Assembly: GCA_018398585.1 (NCBI GenBank)
Contig: JAGTTD010000001.1
Coordinates: forward strand, 22,515,438 to 22,579,437
DNA length: 64,000 bases
Reading direction: 5' to 3'
From: Simmondsia chinensis
Lineage: Eukaryota > Streptophyta > Magnoliopsida > Caryophyllales > Simmondsiaceae
The translations under genes and the position numbers were made by a program. Below the pieces are notes generated by a model. It did no database searches. It was not told the origin of the DNA and worked only from the letters and a program-made list of their open reading frames with translations. Positions 1 through 15,200 of this stretch are shown piece after piece. The first letter of the stretch is position 1; each line of letters opens with the position of its first letter.

Positions 1-202
1 AAAAAAAAAAATATTTGCAAAAACCTGTTCCTCCGTAGAACAGGCAATGCAGTTTCTCAATCTGTAATAGGAAAGACGAGGAACAATACTGACGATGATA
101 TTGACATGCGAATATCATCACGCTCGTCAGCCCCCACCCACACCAATCAAGAGACGAGCTCGAAAAACAATGGATGCATGCAACAGGAAAGGACTATGCA
201 AA
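1..202 (-). other. 3' UTR / downstream flank of the importin gene
   Basis: This stretch lies just downstream of the TGA stop of the minus-strand importin gene, so part of it is probably 3' UTR. I see no clear polyadenylation signal and no other gene. The A-rich start (1-11) is at the window edge. Confidence 0.45.
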
Positions 203-3200
203 TCACGAGGTGGAAGCAGCAGCTGCGTTGGATGCTTTCTCCATTTTCTCCTTCTCTATCTCCGCCCTTCTTTGTTCAGCATGCTGGGCAATACCATTTG
301 CAAGTGCTTGGTATTGGAATTCCAGTGCTTGCATGAGATTCTGGAACCTCAATGGATCTGATGCTTGTGATGCTAAGCAATTAACATATTGCAAAATTAG
401 AGTGCTTTATTTTTATGGAAATTTTTTGAAAGCAGAAAATTTTCATAAAGTACCAAATTAAATGTGTTAAAAACATGATTCTTAGTTCTCTCCTTCATGC
501 TAAATAAAATTTGGAAAACGAAATTCCCCAGTTTTCTGGTTGTCATTGAGGTGGTTGCTTCTCAGTAAGGAAGGCAGCCTTAATATGACGAGATAATATA
601 TCTTCTGGTACGCAAGATGACATAAAAACGTAATTAGGTGCTTCAAATAATCCATTGGACATACCTTTGACTGTATCTATAAAGAATATGAATGGGTCCA
701 CCTCATCAATTGGAGATTGCAACTCCTCATCATCGCTATAGTCATCATCAGAATCCTCATCATCGTCATCATCTGGTCGAAAGGCTTTCGCCTGATACAT
801 CAAAAAGATGCATATGATTTCATTCGGTGTCTTGTATCAATTTCAGTTGCCAGTGGAAAAAATTATAGTAAACAAAATCACAATGAAACAAATATGGGCC
901 AAAATCAATGCAAACTACAGAGTCCCAAGACGCAAACTATTAAATCTATACTTCTTTTTCGTCGGACAAAAAGCGACCCTGCAGGATCTCCCCTTCCTGA
1001 AAGGCATGAAAGGAATCAGTATAAACTCTTTATACTGGCATGCTTTAATGCCTAGCAGTGAACAAACCTGAAACCCCTAAAAAGAAGAAAAAGAATCTCA
1101 CATCATCTAATAATATTTCTTGTATAGAATTTGCATATCAGAATTTTAAAATGGCATTCGGAAGATACTTCAGAAATTTCATTGCAAGACAAGCCATAAC
1201 ACGGTGATACAGCCATGTTGATGCAGTCAACTGCCAGTAATTAGTGACAACGGGCTAAGGTGACGAGGTATATGTGGCTGCGATAACTTGCGACTCCAAC
1301 AAGGGAATTATAGTCACAGTTAAGAGCAACAGAGCCAATAAAATGCTAATAGGGTGAGAGATAGAGAGAATTTAGTTCATTTAATAAATACAAGCTTGTC
1401 CCGGCACCATGGACAGTAATTGGGAATTACATGGTATGAACGAGGACAGAAGAATATCACATTTAACTGTTTTACATTATCTGCCAAACAACTTTATTAT
1501 TCCAATTTAATACTTCATCAATGATCCCCATGCATTTTTTTTCCACTTGACCCTCTTTTGGGGAATCAAGGGAAAGAACACAAAACTATATCTCATACAT
1601 TAGAAGTCGCACATCATCTTTGGTACGCATGAGTTGTGCACCATGAGTATCAGCAAAAAAGCTAAATTTAGTTTTTATATTACGTGTATAACCCCCTTTG
1701 AGAACAGATACTATTGTGATGAGGTCTTGCGGTAATCACAAGGACACTAGATACACTTCTGAAGGCAATGAGGATGCTACAGCAACCGGCAAGTAATGAG
1801 GCCACTAAAGGTTCCACATAAGAAAAGATCATCTGCAAGTTAGTTCCTTCTGAAAAAAGCGTAAAAAGAAAACCCCTTCTCTACGCATATAATACAGAGA
1901 GGTGGACTCTAGACTTGAAGCAATGAAACTATTTACAAAATAACTTACCATTGCACATTTCTATCAAATAACATGAAGCCTTTCGTCAAAACTTTAGGAC
2001 AAAACATAAGATAAGGGAAAAAACGAAAAACTTCACGACAATACAGTTCAAGCATAACTGCTGATGTTTGCATAATATTTATGAGATTTAATGTTGCATT
2101 CTGATAGAACTTTTATGAGTACTTAGAGGTCGCCACGAGCCAAGCTGAGCTGGGCTGGGTCCAGGCCCAAGCCCGGGGGGACAGGCCGGAACCGGGCCGG
2201 CTTTTTGACCTGGCCCAGGGCGGGCCTGGGTTTCGCCCAGGCCCAGCGAGCCCAGCCCGGGTCCAAACCCCCTTTTTTTTTTTTTAAAGATATATAATTA
2301 AAGTATTATAACTTATTAAAAATTACAATTATAACAATATAAATACAAAATAAACCATATAATAAGTTAAAGTATCCAAATAATCCCCCAAATTGCCATA
2401 AAATGGGCTAGGAGGCCCCAGGCCCAGGCCTAGGCAGGCCTGAGCCAGGCCCGAACCGTGCCGGGGTTCCAGCCCGGGCCGGGCCAGCTCCGGGCCTCCT
2501 CACTCGCCACCTCTATGAGTACTTAATAAGTACAAGAAATATCAACAGCATTTCAATGTCCAGCCTATGTCTGTCCACATCAGACATCTTGTATCAGCAC
2601 GTCAAAACTGTCTCTCATTTGCTCAAGCATGAAATTATACGAGTTACAGATGGACAATACTGAATCACCAAGGATTCACTTGGCTATTTTCTTAAATTTT
2701 CTATACTTTTCAGTCTGAAATCATGTGTCAAGAGCCATACCAAAATCCAAATAGACCTATCTACATAGGTACTTTAGGGTCTTAATGGAGAGTCAAACTA
2801 TGGAACAATGTAATCAAATATACTCAAATGATAATATCACACACCTGTGCAGCTAACTTCTGAAGTTTGATGCTGTCAGCCTCATCTCCATCCTCCTCAT
2901 CAACTCCCATTTCTCTGTCAGAGCCATCACCCCCATCTTCATCATCAGTTTGAAAACCATCCATGTCATCATCAGCTTCAGCCTCATCCTCCTTTTCTGC
3001 TTCTGTTGCAGCAAGAATTAAGCGTCCAGAAATTTAAGCATTCATGGACGAATGACTTTGCAAAGCAATTTACTAATCGCTAGTCCATCCCTCAGAAAGT
3101 TAACTAAGAATTGTGCATAAAAACAGTGACAAATGCTCTCCCCTTTGTTGAGACTCCACATGTGAGCCTAATTATTAGAATCCCACATTAGAATTGTAAG

Positions 3201-6200
3201 AGATAAGAGATTACCTTATAAGCCTAGTGGGTTACTCCACCTATCGCCAATTGGTTTTAGGATGGAACCCCACTTTAGCTTATATGTGGATCTCGTGTGT
3301 TCCAACTTTGTGGATCGGGCCTAAAAAGGCCTGGTAAAATTTAACACCTTCCATTCAGAAACAAGGATTGTTACATGTCAAACAATCTCCTGACAGAAGC
3401 TGTACAGGAGCCTATTCCAGGGGAAAACAATGTTTTTGACCAAAAGATTCGTGCTCAACTGCCTTTCCTGAGTTGAATGCGGATTCCCATTTCGTGAACA
3501 AAAAATTACAATCTTGCTCCCTGAGAGAACATGCATGCATGGAGTATACATAGAGAATAAGGTGTCTCATGAACGTCGTAAGTTTCCTTTAAATTGGACA
3601 TAGTAATATATCTGAACGAGGAGATATGAAACAAGGATCTTATGCCGAGAACACCTCCTTGACCACTATGTCAAGGCCTCATTGGCTCCTCGTAAGATTT
3701 CGTGGTCTAATTTCATGTCAGGGCATCACAAGAGATTTGAACAAAACATTTGATGTTCAATCCCTTCTCCAAATGGAATTCATATCATACATAATGCAGT
3801 GAATCCTCCTATACTCTATCCACATGTCAAGTCAAACGATATGTCACCTCAAGCGGATGTGTACAAGGGTATTAAACCATTCTAGCAGCTCGTCATCAAT
3901 AACTGAGATTCAGGTTAACGACTTTTCTTCTGAAAGTTTTCATTAAGACAGAGGATCAAACGCACCGGCAAGTTGCTCTTTGTATGCGACAAGTAATTCA
4001 AGTGTAACCCTGAAAACACGTCCTAGAGCTTCCGTCGGCAGTTGATCAGCAGAAAGTGCCAAAATTGACGTCAATCCCAAGCAGCAGACTTTCTTATCAT
4101 GTTCCCTGCAAAAATAAAAAGAGTGACACAACTCTGAGAAAACAAGGAGCATACAACAAAAAACTAACAGATTTCAGGTTCACCATACAACATAATGATA
4201 GAAAAGCTAAAATTATATGGCCTACTGAAACAGACGATTCACCTTTTGAAATTGGATCTCGCACCACTCTTTTTGACCTGCTGTATCATCTGGAACCAAA
4301 GATTAAAAACTTCGGCCACAACACCAAACTTATGCAATACGGTGAGCGTCATACTTGCATTATAGTAAAGAGCATTGGCAATCTGAGAACAAAATCAAAG
4401 AACTTAATCTATTAATAAACCAAAAAAAGTTCATATGTAACCATAACCACTTGTTACATCTTCTAGGAGAATTTGCCACCCCTCTTTCCACCGAAAGAAA
4501 AAACATAAAAGAGAAAAAACAAAACAAGAAGAGAAAAATAGAGAAAGGGCAGTAAGATCAGATCGCATGCATATCTCCCGCTTATAGCTAAACCAAGCTT
4601 TTACACTAGGTTTGCTATGTCAGGTCTCTGGCATTTTTCATCTTTCCAGAAGAATTGACAGGATAATCAAACTTGAATCAGAACAGCCTTTTTTTTAATC
4701 TAATTTATACTCAGCAAAACAGCAAGAATCTTATGTTCACAACTGAATCCAGTATTATATTATATTGAAGCTTAAAAATATTAACTCTCTGCAACCCAAA
4801 ATCAATAACTTCACCTCACATTTAGAGAATAAGACTTCCATGTGTTGAAGACAAGGACAAGGGGATGGAAGCCATAGTTACACAAAGCATAAGTGGGAGC
4901 AGAAACAAAAGCGGGAATATGGGAGCGTCTAGTCATAGAAGTTTCTAATGTTGGGAGCGAGAGGAAGCGCTTATACTACTATATATTAAATAGGGTTTTT
5001 TACTAAAACCACCTAAATTTTAGGTGGGACTTCAAAAAACTACCTACATTTTCTAATTTTTCAAAAAACACCTAAAATTTCCAAACTTTTTCAATATCAC
5101 ACCTTAATGCTAACGTCGTTAATATTCATCAATTTTTGCTTACTTGACTAAAAAAAGAGAATAATTTTACAAATTCGAATTTATATTTAAAATAATTATA
5201 AATATTTTAAAAATATATTTTAAGCATATTAAAAAATTTTATATACTTTTAAAAATAATTTTATATTTAAAAAAATATTTTTTCAATGTCATGTAAGCAA
5301 AAACTAACAAATTCTAACAGTGTTAACATTAAGGTGTGACATTGAAAATTTTTGAAAAGTTTAGGTAGTCTTTTGAAAAATTATAAAACGTAGGTAGTTT
5401 TTTGAATCCGCACCTCAAATTTGGGTGGTTTTTAGTAAAAGCCCTATTAAATATACAAAAAAAGTTAACAAGTTCAAAATGTTCCTACAATTCAATCATT
5501 CTTTAAATCAAGTGATATAATGATCCAATAAGTCATCTAATATGTGCCTTCTTATGAAAATGATTCTAGCATTGTGTTTATCGAGCTTGATATTTGTTGG
5601 GTAAGTGAATCTTAACTTCGAAATACCAAATGCGTCTTTGGGACAACCAAGAAAAAGTTGAGCGGCTTTCAAGGTACAACAACAATAAACCCAGTGCTAC
5701 AAGGGCTCCCGCCAATTTTTTTTATTTTGGGGGTGAGCGGGGTGTGTTGAGATGTACGCAACCTTACCCCTTCAGATTGGCTGTGTCCCCTAACCCTAAA
5801 AGGCAAGTACGAAAGAATAAAGCATGCAAGCAACAACAAACAATAAGGCGCCTTTGAGGGTGGAGTGTACAAATGATTATTAGATGAAAATTTTCAAGCC
5901 CCAAATGATACTAAAAGAATTTATGATGAATCCATTAACGTCAACAGGAGAATCCTATGCTAAGGCCTTCTTCCCTGTACAATATATCACAACTTAGTAG
6001 ATCACATGGGAGATTGAAGAAACTTAAGTAAATCTACACTACATACCACTTGAATCAGGAGGCACTTTAGGTAAGGTTTCTCAGCTCGCTGCAATCTTTC
6101 AACAGTGATCCTCAAATATGGTTGAACCCAATGATCAACCTGACCTCTGCAATTCTGGAATACAACTTCTATAAGCTTTGGAGCAGGTTCAATATCTCCA

Positions 6201-9200
6201 TCCTCAAGATTCCTATCTGCCATAATCTGTAAAGAGAAGAACCAATTTATCTCTCTATGCTCATATGAACATGAAAACATAGAAGTATAGAAGAGAAGAA
6301 ACAACTCGTTTTTCTTCCTCGTCTTATCTAGCAGATCCATTTTATTCCTGAAATATGAATTAAGTGGGGAAGCTTACAGAAGAAATCATATTCCAAAGAC
6401 TCTGCTGGTAGTCGGGGTCCTTGCATGTCAGAAAATGGGCAGTACCCCGAGATATATAGTTGTCCAAAGGCACCAGAATGTCTGCATTAAAACACGTATT
6501 TTGGATAAGGGAAACAGCCTTAGGAAAAGTGCACTAAAGCAGCAGCAAACAACTGACTTCTGGTCTGTTGACTAAAGTTACGCATGTGGAAGGATAAAAC
6601 AGAGAAATCGTAGCAAAAAACAAATGTCGCCAAGGAATAATATTCTCAATGAGCCATCAATCGTCAAATAACAAGAACCACAATCAGACAAATGCTAACT
6701 TGAGTGAAATAAAAGGCATCAAGTGAAAACAAACTAACACAGTTCATCACCAATTTCAGTTCACACATTCCATATGTTCCAGAAGCCAATAAAGCTATAC
6801 CAAAAATACAGTCTCAGTACTGATACATTGAGCAAATGTAATTTGGGTCTTTACTATTGATATACTGGAACCAAATGAAAATTTGTCACATAGCAGTCGG
6901 AGTGTTGCAGAAGGAGTGTCGAGGACGTTAGCCGCGGTGACTCAAGGATTCATACTAAGATCGCTTTCTAAAAAAATAAAAAGCAAGGTCCTAAGGGAAC
7001 AATAAAAGGCAGGAGGAAGAAATAAACGTATTCCAAGCCCTCCATCAAGCATAAGAACATAACCCACACCAAAAGGCACTTTTCATCTAGATTAAAGATG
7101 CTTTATTGGGTATGATAAAATGAGTAGGCACATGAGAACTCAATCTTGACATCTTGAAGCGCACAAAAAAGGCTTTTGAAATGGTTGAGGGCCATGCTGC
7201 CTAGACGCATCCAGTCTCAGAGACACTCTCAGCGCAGATGCACAAGGATTCATCAGCATAATTGAATAAAAATGTGATGGCCATCACATGACTCATGTCC
7301 ACAAGGTTATTATGGGGGGTGGAATTTGAACTTTGAAGTGCAGTTGGGAAGACCAGAAGATCAAAAAGGGGATCCCGTCACGCTAAATGTGGTGATTGAA
7401 TGAGGCCACCGAGCATCACCAAGTAGAAGATAGGTGTTCTAGCAAGGAATCAAATATAGTTCATTTTATATCAGATTTTCAGCTTGCAGTAACACGATTG
7501 GCCATTACGTAATGATTCCTCCATAACTGCTTCTATAATGCAAGTAAAATATATTTTATATTATTTACATGTTATACGACAATGGGATAAAAATTTGTGG
7601 CTACATGCTACTATCAAACTTTTCCAACATAAGGCTCAAAAACAATTTATGTGTCATTAAAACAACCCAATGCCATTGATGAGACCTGTTAAGTAATGTC
7701 CAGACAACATGATTGCAACCATTAGAAGATCAAGACCGTGATTTGATTCCACAGTTCCCAACAATAAAAAGGACAAGTTGAGACGTGTACATTTTCATCT
7801 TGGAACAAGACATTGAATCAAAAGTTGCTAGTGTTGCAATACCAACACACCAATGACATGGACACTGACACTTGATTTGCAACTCTGTGACCGCCATGCC
7901 GCTATGTAATATAGTCATTATGCATTATAATGGCCTCTATAATGCATATACAATTTATTTCATTATATAAGCATAACCAAAATGCATTAACATGTCAAAA
8001 TTTTTCAAGGCTATAAAAATTAATTATTATATAACCATTTATTCAAATTATGCAAATCTACGACTTTAGCAACTTATGTTCCTTTAAAAACCTAATGGAA
8101 TTGCTATTACCCATTACACAACATCCTCGATACCCAGATTACCACTATGAACCAATTTGATTTCATACAATCGTGACTCTGATTGCATTTACCATAAAAG
8201 AAAACCAAAAAAAGGGACAAATGTAATGATTCGTTGTGGCTAACTGATTATCTAATACACATAAGAAACTAATAGCTTGGCAGTTCACAGTTTACTGTTG
8301 TCTTCAATTAATTTGTAAGTGTAAAATTGAGAGTGTAATGTAACTCCAATAGCCTAATGATTAGACACTTGCACTTTGACTGGCATATCTTCCTGTGACA
8401 CAAATTCAATCTAACAGGACCGCATTTAAGCCTTCAACCAACAAACTCCTCTGAAAAAATTTGTTGCAGAAGGAGAACAGTATGCCCAATGAGGTCCATT
8501 CATCCCATTTACTATAGCTGCATTCAGTTGTGTTTGAAGTGTCTCTAGCAAGAGCTAAACCACATTTTGTCAAATTCAAGATTTTTGGCGTCAAGGTTGC
8601 AGTGTACTTGAGAAAAGTGTTTCTCAAAACCAGCTTTTTAAGAAAGTTGCGGAAGGATAATTTTTAGAAAAGCCTATTCTGCAAAAGCACTTTTCAAGTA
8701 AAAGACACGTTCATTCCACCTAAGTATCACAAATAAAAATGTATCCCATAATAAAAAACCAATCGGCATTTGCAAATTACCAATGAGAAACCCATTTTAA
8801 AATAAGTATGCTTTAATTTTACTGAAAAAACTAATTTGATTGAAATTTATTTTAAAAAATTCCTTATAATTTTCTCTTATCAACCTAAAAAATATGCACT
8901 TGTGTAATGCAGTAGTCTAAATAAAAATTAGGGTTATTTACGCTAAAGGTCCCTGTAGTTTGTCTACTGTGTCAATTTAGTCCTCGTACTTTTAATTGTG
9001 TCAATTTAGTCCCTGCACAAATCAAAATGTGTCAATTTGGTCCTTAGAGAAAAATTTATGTTAAGTTTTCAATGAAATTTTTAATAGTTCGGCCACAAAT
9101 TGGGTTAAATTGAGTAAACAAATGAATTTATAATAAGTTGCTTGCATCTAACATGATTTTGTCATTCAAAATTACTTCATTAACTTAACTTAAATTTGAC

Positions 9201-12200
9201 CAAAGGACTAAATTGGCACATTTTGAATTGTTCAGGGACTAAATTAACCCAATTAAAAGTACAACTACCAAATTGACACAATGGGCAAAGAACAGGGACC
9301 TTTGGCGTAAATAACTCTAAAAATAATTTAGTAATAATTAACTCTAACTTATCAAATAGATGCTTAACTTGTAATAAATTACTTTAGAGTAATTGGGCAA
9401 GTTCATACATATAAATATTCAGGTTAGAGGTTCTCGGACACAGCCTACCTTCAGGGTAGCACCGCAAGAGCCCTTGTGGCACTGCGTTTATTGTTGTTGT
9501 TGTTATATATCCGATGTTATTATAAGAAGGCTATTTTGCATCTCATCGCATTTTCAACAGCAATTCACTAAAGAAGTTACCAAATACTTCCCACATAGCA
9601 CAATATTTCCACAACATAGCTAGCAATAACGAAAGTTATGACACTCCACAGTAATGCCAAATGCCACCTAAAGAAATGCTGGTGCAGATGGCAGTACTGG
9701 GTGGAAGACAAAATTTACGGTTGGCAAAGCAATCATGCAAAATAGCCAAATTGGGAAAAGCCAAAAATCATAGGAATGCTTAGACCTCGGTCTTCTTTCT
9801 TCTCCTTTTTTTCTGCTGGAGTGAGGTAGGGAGTGAGGGAGGCGGTGGCTTGTAAACTTAAATTGCAAAGTCATAGAGCAGATACTAAAGAAAACTCACT
9901 TGGAAAGTAATCAATGGCCCAGTCCGACAGCGCTTCTGCCATTAAAGGCCACAGAGTCCACATTTCCATTGAAATTGTTGGAGAGAAAAATGTCATATAT
10001 GATACAATTTCCAATATCTCCTCAAAAACCTCTGCAAAATCACAATTATTAATAGTGTAACAAACTCATAATATGATGTATTTAATCATTTATTCACATG
10101 TTAGGGATGTGTCTGCATATGCAAGAAGATGAACAACAAGAACATGTTCGTACCAAGCATCATCAGGGTCATTACAACTTCAGGTACACGCAGCTTAATT
10201 TTTAGTTTATCTATTTCAAGGGGGGAACGGCCATGTTAGTAAAGGTAGACCTCGGTGGTTGCAAGCCATAGCAGTCGGTGATAGATATGGACCACTGACA
10301 ATGAGGTGAAATTATGAAGGTGGCAAGCCATGGTGGTGGTAGACCACAATGGTAGGTGATGGGAATGCACCACGTGGTAGTGGCTCATGGTGGTAGATGG
10401 TGATAGATGGAGTGGCGGCCATGGTAAGAGGGTGATGGGCGATGGTAAGCCATGGTGATAGAAGTCGATCAATGTTGGTGGCTAGTCATGATGGTTAAAG
10501 GTAAATGATGATAGTAGCTAATCATGGTAGTAGAAAGTAGTTAGTATAGCAAGCCACGGTGGTGGGTAGTGATGCTGGTGGAAGTGAAAGTAGACTCGTG
10601 GTGAAGATCTAATTTTGTCTTTTTAGAACATTATTTCGAATAAGTTATGAAAAAGATCTAATTTTGATTATTTTTTTTTCCTATTTAGTGACAGGATAAT
10701 TTTTTCATCTTCTTATTTAAGCTATGAAAAAAAAACAAGTTTGTCAATCAAACACAATCCTTACAATCAATTAGAGCTGTTTTTTCACATCCTTAAATTG
10801 TAAAAAAAGTTGAACCAACTACAACCTCAGAAGTTAATTGTAAAAAATAATATAAAAAAGATCATACAACATGATCTGTACCAGTGTGCCACCAAGATAC
10901 AGTTATGGCAATGCATCAAATTTGGGTCGCCTCCATCCATATTCAACCCAAGAAAAAACCAACCCATCCTGAATCTATAAAAAAAAACCCATTTATAACC
11001 CATTTAAACCATAGAACAAATTGTAATATTATAAACTAGGGTTTATTTATGCCAAAGGTCCTTGTACTTTGTTAATTGTGTCAATTAAATCCTTGTACTT
11101 TTAATTGTGTCAATTTAGTCCCTGCACAATTTAAAATGTGTCAATTTGGTCCTTAGAGAAAATTTTATGTTAAGTTTTTGATGAAATTTTTAATGATTCG
11201 GCCACGAATTGGGTTAAATTGAGTAAACGTATGGATTTATAATGAGTTACTTGCATGTAACAAAATTTTGCCCTACAAAATTACGTCATTAACTTAACTT
11301 AAATTTGATCGAAGACTAAATTGACACATTTTGAATTGTTCAGGGACTAAATTGATACAATTAAAAGTATAAGGACCAAAATGACACAATGAGCAAAGTA
11401 TAAGGACCTTTGGCGTAAATAACCCTATAAATTAATAGTAGTACATATAACAATCATAATAAAATAACAGTGCATTAAATGCCAATATTTGGCCAAATCA
11501 CAGCATCTTTTTTCGCTTCCATTAAATATATAAATAATAATAACGCAACATTAGGTGACCAGACAAAAAACATCAACCATCAATCCTCATATATTGATTT
11601 TTTACATCATTATTTTAGCTAAAAAAGAAACATTACAGTTTTCAAACAAACTCCAAATATTGTCGTTTTGAAGAATTAAAATTTAGTATCAAAATTTCGT
11701 CCAACACTTCATATAATCCGGATTGATGTGGGTCGGGTGTAGTATCACAAAAATCCGATCCAACCTAAACCCCTTCTATTAACATCCAAATGCATCTATA
11801 ACCCATTTCTATATCCAAATCCGTCATAAATGGGTCGGGTTGGATTGATATCCAATAGATATGGGTTCAATTGCTACCCCTAACTACCAGGCTTGTCATT
11901 CAGCTCAAAGGGCCTTCAATTTGAACAATCTTATGAATTAAAGATATAAAAATGACACACAAGTACAGCAATTTTATTGAAGCTTAACAGTCACATAAAA
12001 AACTCAAAGATGATACCAAAAAGTAGATTTATCAAGTACAACATATAAAACAAAGTATCTATCATGCTTATCATTAGTGATGTATTTTTCGCTTTTGCTT
12101 CTAGTTTAAAGGAGAAGCACTATTTGCCGCTTCCAATTAAAAACAAAACTAACAGTTTCTTCTTCTATTTAAAAGCACTTATATTTTAAGCCAAACACCC

Positions 12201-15200
12201 TTAAAAACCACTACAAAAATGCTCGACCAAACAAACCTGGAATCTTCAGAGAATAAAGCAAGTGCAACTATAGACTGAAATAAACTTGTGAAAGGAACCC
12301 ATATCACCTTGGCCATCAGTAGTTAGCATCCTACGCATTATGGGGAGAAGGGTTGGTTCAATGTGAACAAACAGATGGGGAAGACTGCTGACTGATTCAA
12401 GTATTGTACTGATAGCACGCAGACAGCCAACTGCTGCCAATGCACCGCCTGGATCATCACCATCCTCGTCAGCTTCAGCAGTCGTCATACACTTCCAGAA
12501 TGCAGCAGCCTGAATTAACAAGGAACATGCGACTTTCAAAGGTACTGTTCAACAAGCAATATAACTAATTTCCAAATATAATTCTTAAACATTTTACCAA
12601 GTTTTGGCATAATCCAAGAGCATAGGGCGCCATCTCCTCTCCGAACTTGTCAACAATTGTCTCCAGAGTGAAAACAAGGTCCTCATTTTCAACCTCATTC
12701 ATAAGTTTAAAGAATTCTAGCAAGAGTGGAAAGATTTCTTGAGAAGATATGCAAAAGTGCACGCCCTGACACTGATTAAAGCAATTGAGAAGCACATACC
12801 ATCAAGCAATTGTGGAAGGATAGGCCGGATCTCCCCCAAGTCTGATTGGCAAGATGGATTAAGTTTTCATTCATCATACAGTTAACTATATCAATAAAAA
12901 GAACTAGGGAACCAGAAGAAATATGTGAACATCCAACAGACATTACCTTTGCAAGCTTCAACAAAAGAACGCAAAGCAAAGACTGAATCAACCCGAACCG
13001 GAAGCTCTGGATCACGCATCCCAGCAACCACACTGTGCAGTGCTTTACGAAAATTGTTTTGATCCGAGAAACTAATGTGGGCATATTGTCCAGCAACCCA
13101 TGCTGCCTAATTTACATAATGTAAGAAATTAAAGGAGTGAATAGTGAAACTGTTACAACATCAAAGTTAGTTAGAAAACTTGTATTAAGGAGACGGGGAG
13201 AAGGGGTTTGGGTGGACGCTATGGGTTGTCTGTGGGTGGGTATACCCATTGCCACATAAGGATCTCACTAAATATAGAGGTTCTAGGTCATGCATACACA
13301 AAATAAATTGGGTTGCAGATTGTCTGGTTCGTGTTCAAGAAAGAATATATGCCAACAAAGCATCTTCATGTACTTGGGAAAGACACTTCTTTATAAGTGT
13401 CAAAGTTCAAAGGCTTTATCGCCCACCTATATGACTTGCATCATAACAACAAGCATATCATCGCTCCCCTCCCCTTATCTTCGTCAAACCAAAATTAAAG
13501 TTACCCTTAACCTTGCAGACTTTATACTATAGATAGCCTTATCCATCCCGCAAGTACAAGAATCTTCTAAAAGATTACTGGCATCATTTCTGAACTACAT
13601 AAACAGTCAGCAAAACCTTACAGGACCACTTGAATGATTGTCTGGCAACTCTGATGCAACTAACAAAATGAGAATAAAACCAAAGGAAAAAAGAAATCAA
13701 GATCTAGTGAGAGCTGACTTATGCTGTTGTGCTCACAACAAGATTAACAATCACGCATAAACATGATTATGGCTAAAGGAGACAACATCATTATTTTTCA
13801 ATCTAAATATCATGGTAAAAGGAAGCTAAAAGATGTACTCAAGCTAGTACATGTGGACCCAAATAATTATTCAAAAGTTTTTAAACAAAATCCAGCTCAT
13901 ATATATATTTTCTTGCATCATTTCATTTTTCTTCTCTTGTTTCCTCGCTTTTTCTTTCAGTAAAGACAGTAAAAGGTTGCCACCACAAGGGAAACAAAGC
14001 AAACCTTGGCCCTTAAGTGACCTGCGGGACTGCTGAACTCAGGGAAAACGTGTTCTACCAACATACGCTCCAGTTCTGTTTTGTATGGTGCAGTCTGCTT
14101 CAACTTATCACAAAGTGCTCCAATAGCAAGAAGGGCGCCATCTTTCTGCCGATATGGCTTGTGCTTCATAGGGGCCTCTTCATATCTGAATGAACAATGA
14201 AATCAAGAAAAAAATACTTAAGCATGAGAGATACCAAAGAGGCAGATTGTAATCAGCATATAAACGTTTGGCAATGCATTGAAGTACCTTTTAAGAATCT
14301 CAACAATGAACTGAACAAACTTTTGAAGGTTTTCCTTTCCACGTTTTCTAACCAACTCACTAACAAAATCCATTGCTGCAGTCCTTGGACTGTATAGATC
14401 TTCAATAATATCTGTCATGCAAAGAGAATCATAAACAAGCAGTGCTGCTGAGAAATGACTTGCCATGACAGAAGCCACTCACACACAGGAACACATTCCA
14501 ATAGCTCACCATATCCTTTCCTCACATACTCATGTGGATCGTCATCCCAAAGCTTTTGGTCATTGTCATTGAAACACATCAGAGGAAAAACTATTTCAAA
14601 AAGAAGAACATCGAGTTGCAGTTGCAGCAATTGATACATGCTGGATTTTGAGATGCTGCCACAGATACAGAAATGTTAATTGATGAAAAGTTCAACTGCC
14701 ACAGAAAAGTGGAAATAACTACATTAATCATTTTATACGTCCACTACTCAAGTCAAAGAAAAGGGAGAACAAATAACTAGTCGGAAATAGCAACTCGATG
14801 GCATAGGAACCTAAGTCGTCCAATTCTTTGACCAACTTCAAAAGAACAATTTAACTCACTTTTCCATCAGAATTTTCAATAATACTAAAATACTACTACC
14901 CGTAAAAGTAAAGTGAGTGCCAAATTGCGCCATTACTCGAACACATTCAATTTTTTATACTTTGAAGAAAGCAATTAGGAAGTAATTTACCAAAAAAGTA
15001 AGTTCAGGATCTATCTGTCTCGGATAAAGTCTTCTTCCATCCTATTTTTACAATTTCTCTACATAAATGGGTAGCAACAATGACTTAAAAGAGAAAATAT
15101 CTTCTTTGATGTGGGTAAAGCTGACTTCCTCTCAAGAACAAGAAAAGGCGTTTTCTTTCATAATAGTAAAATCTTTTCCATCCTAATCTTCCAACCTTAA

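Noticed and set aside
543..664. Extension of exon 21 into the downstream ORF
   Set aside because: A GTATGT donor at 664-659 and an in-frame join to the conserved C-terminus at 363 fit the family. The extension does not.
4056..4555. Plus-strand ORFs over 4056-4555
   Set aside because: They overlap exons 18 and 19 of the importin gene on the opposite strand and show no domain.
10236..10472. His/Ser-rich ORF
   Set aside because: Product of the degenerate GGT-rich repeat read on the minus strand.
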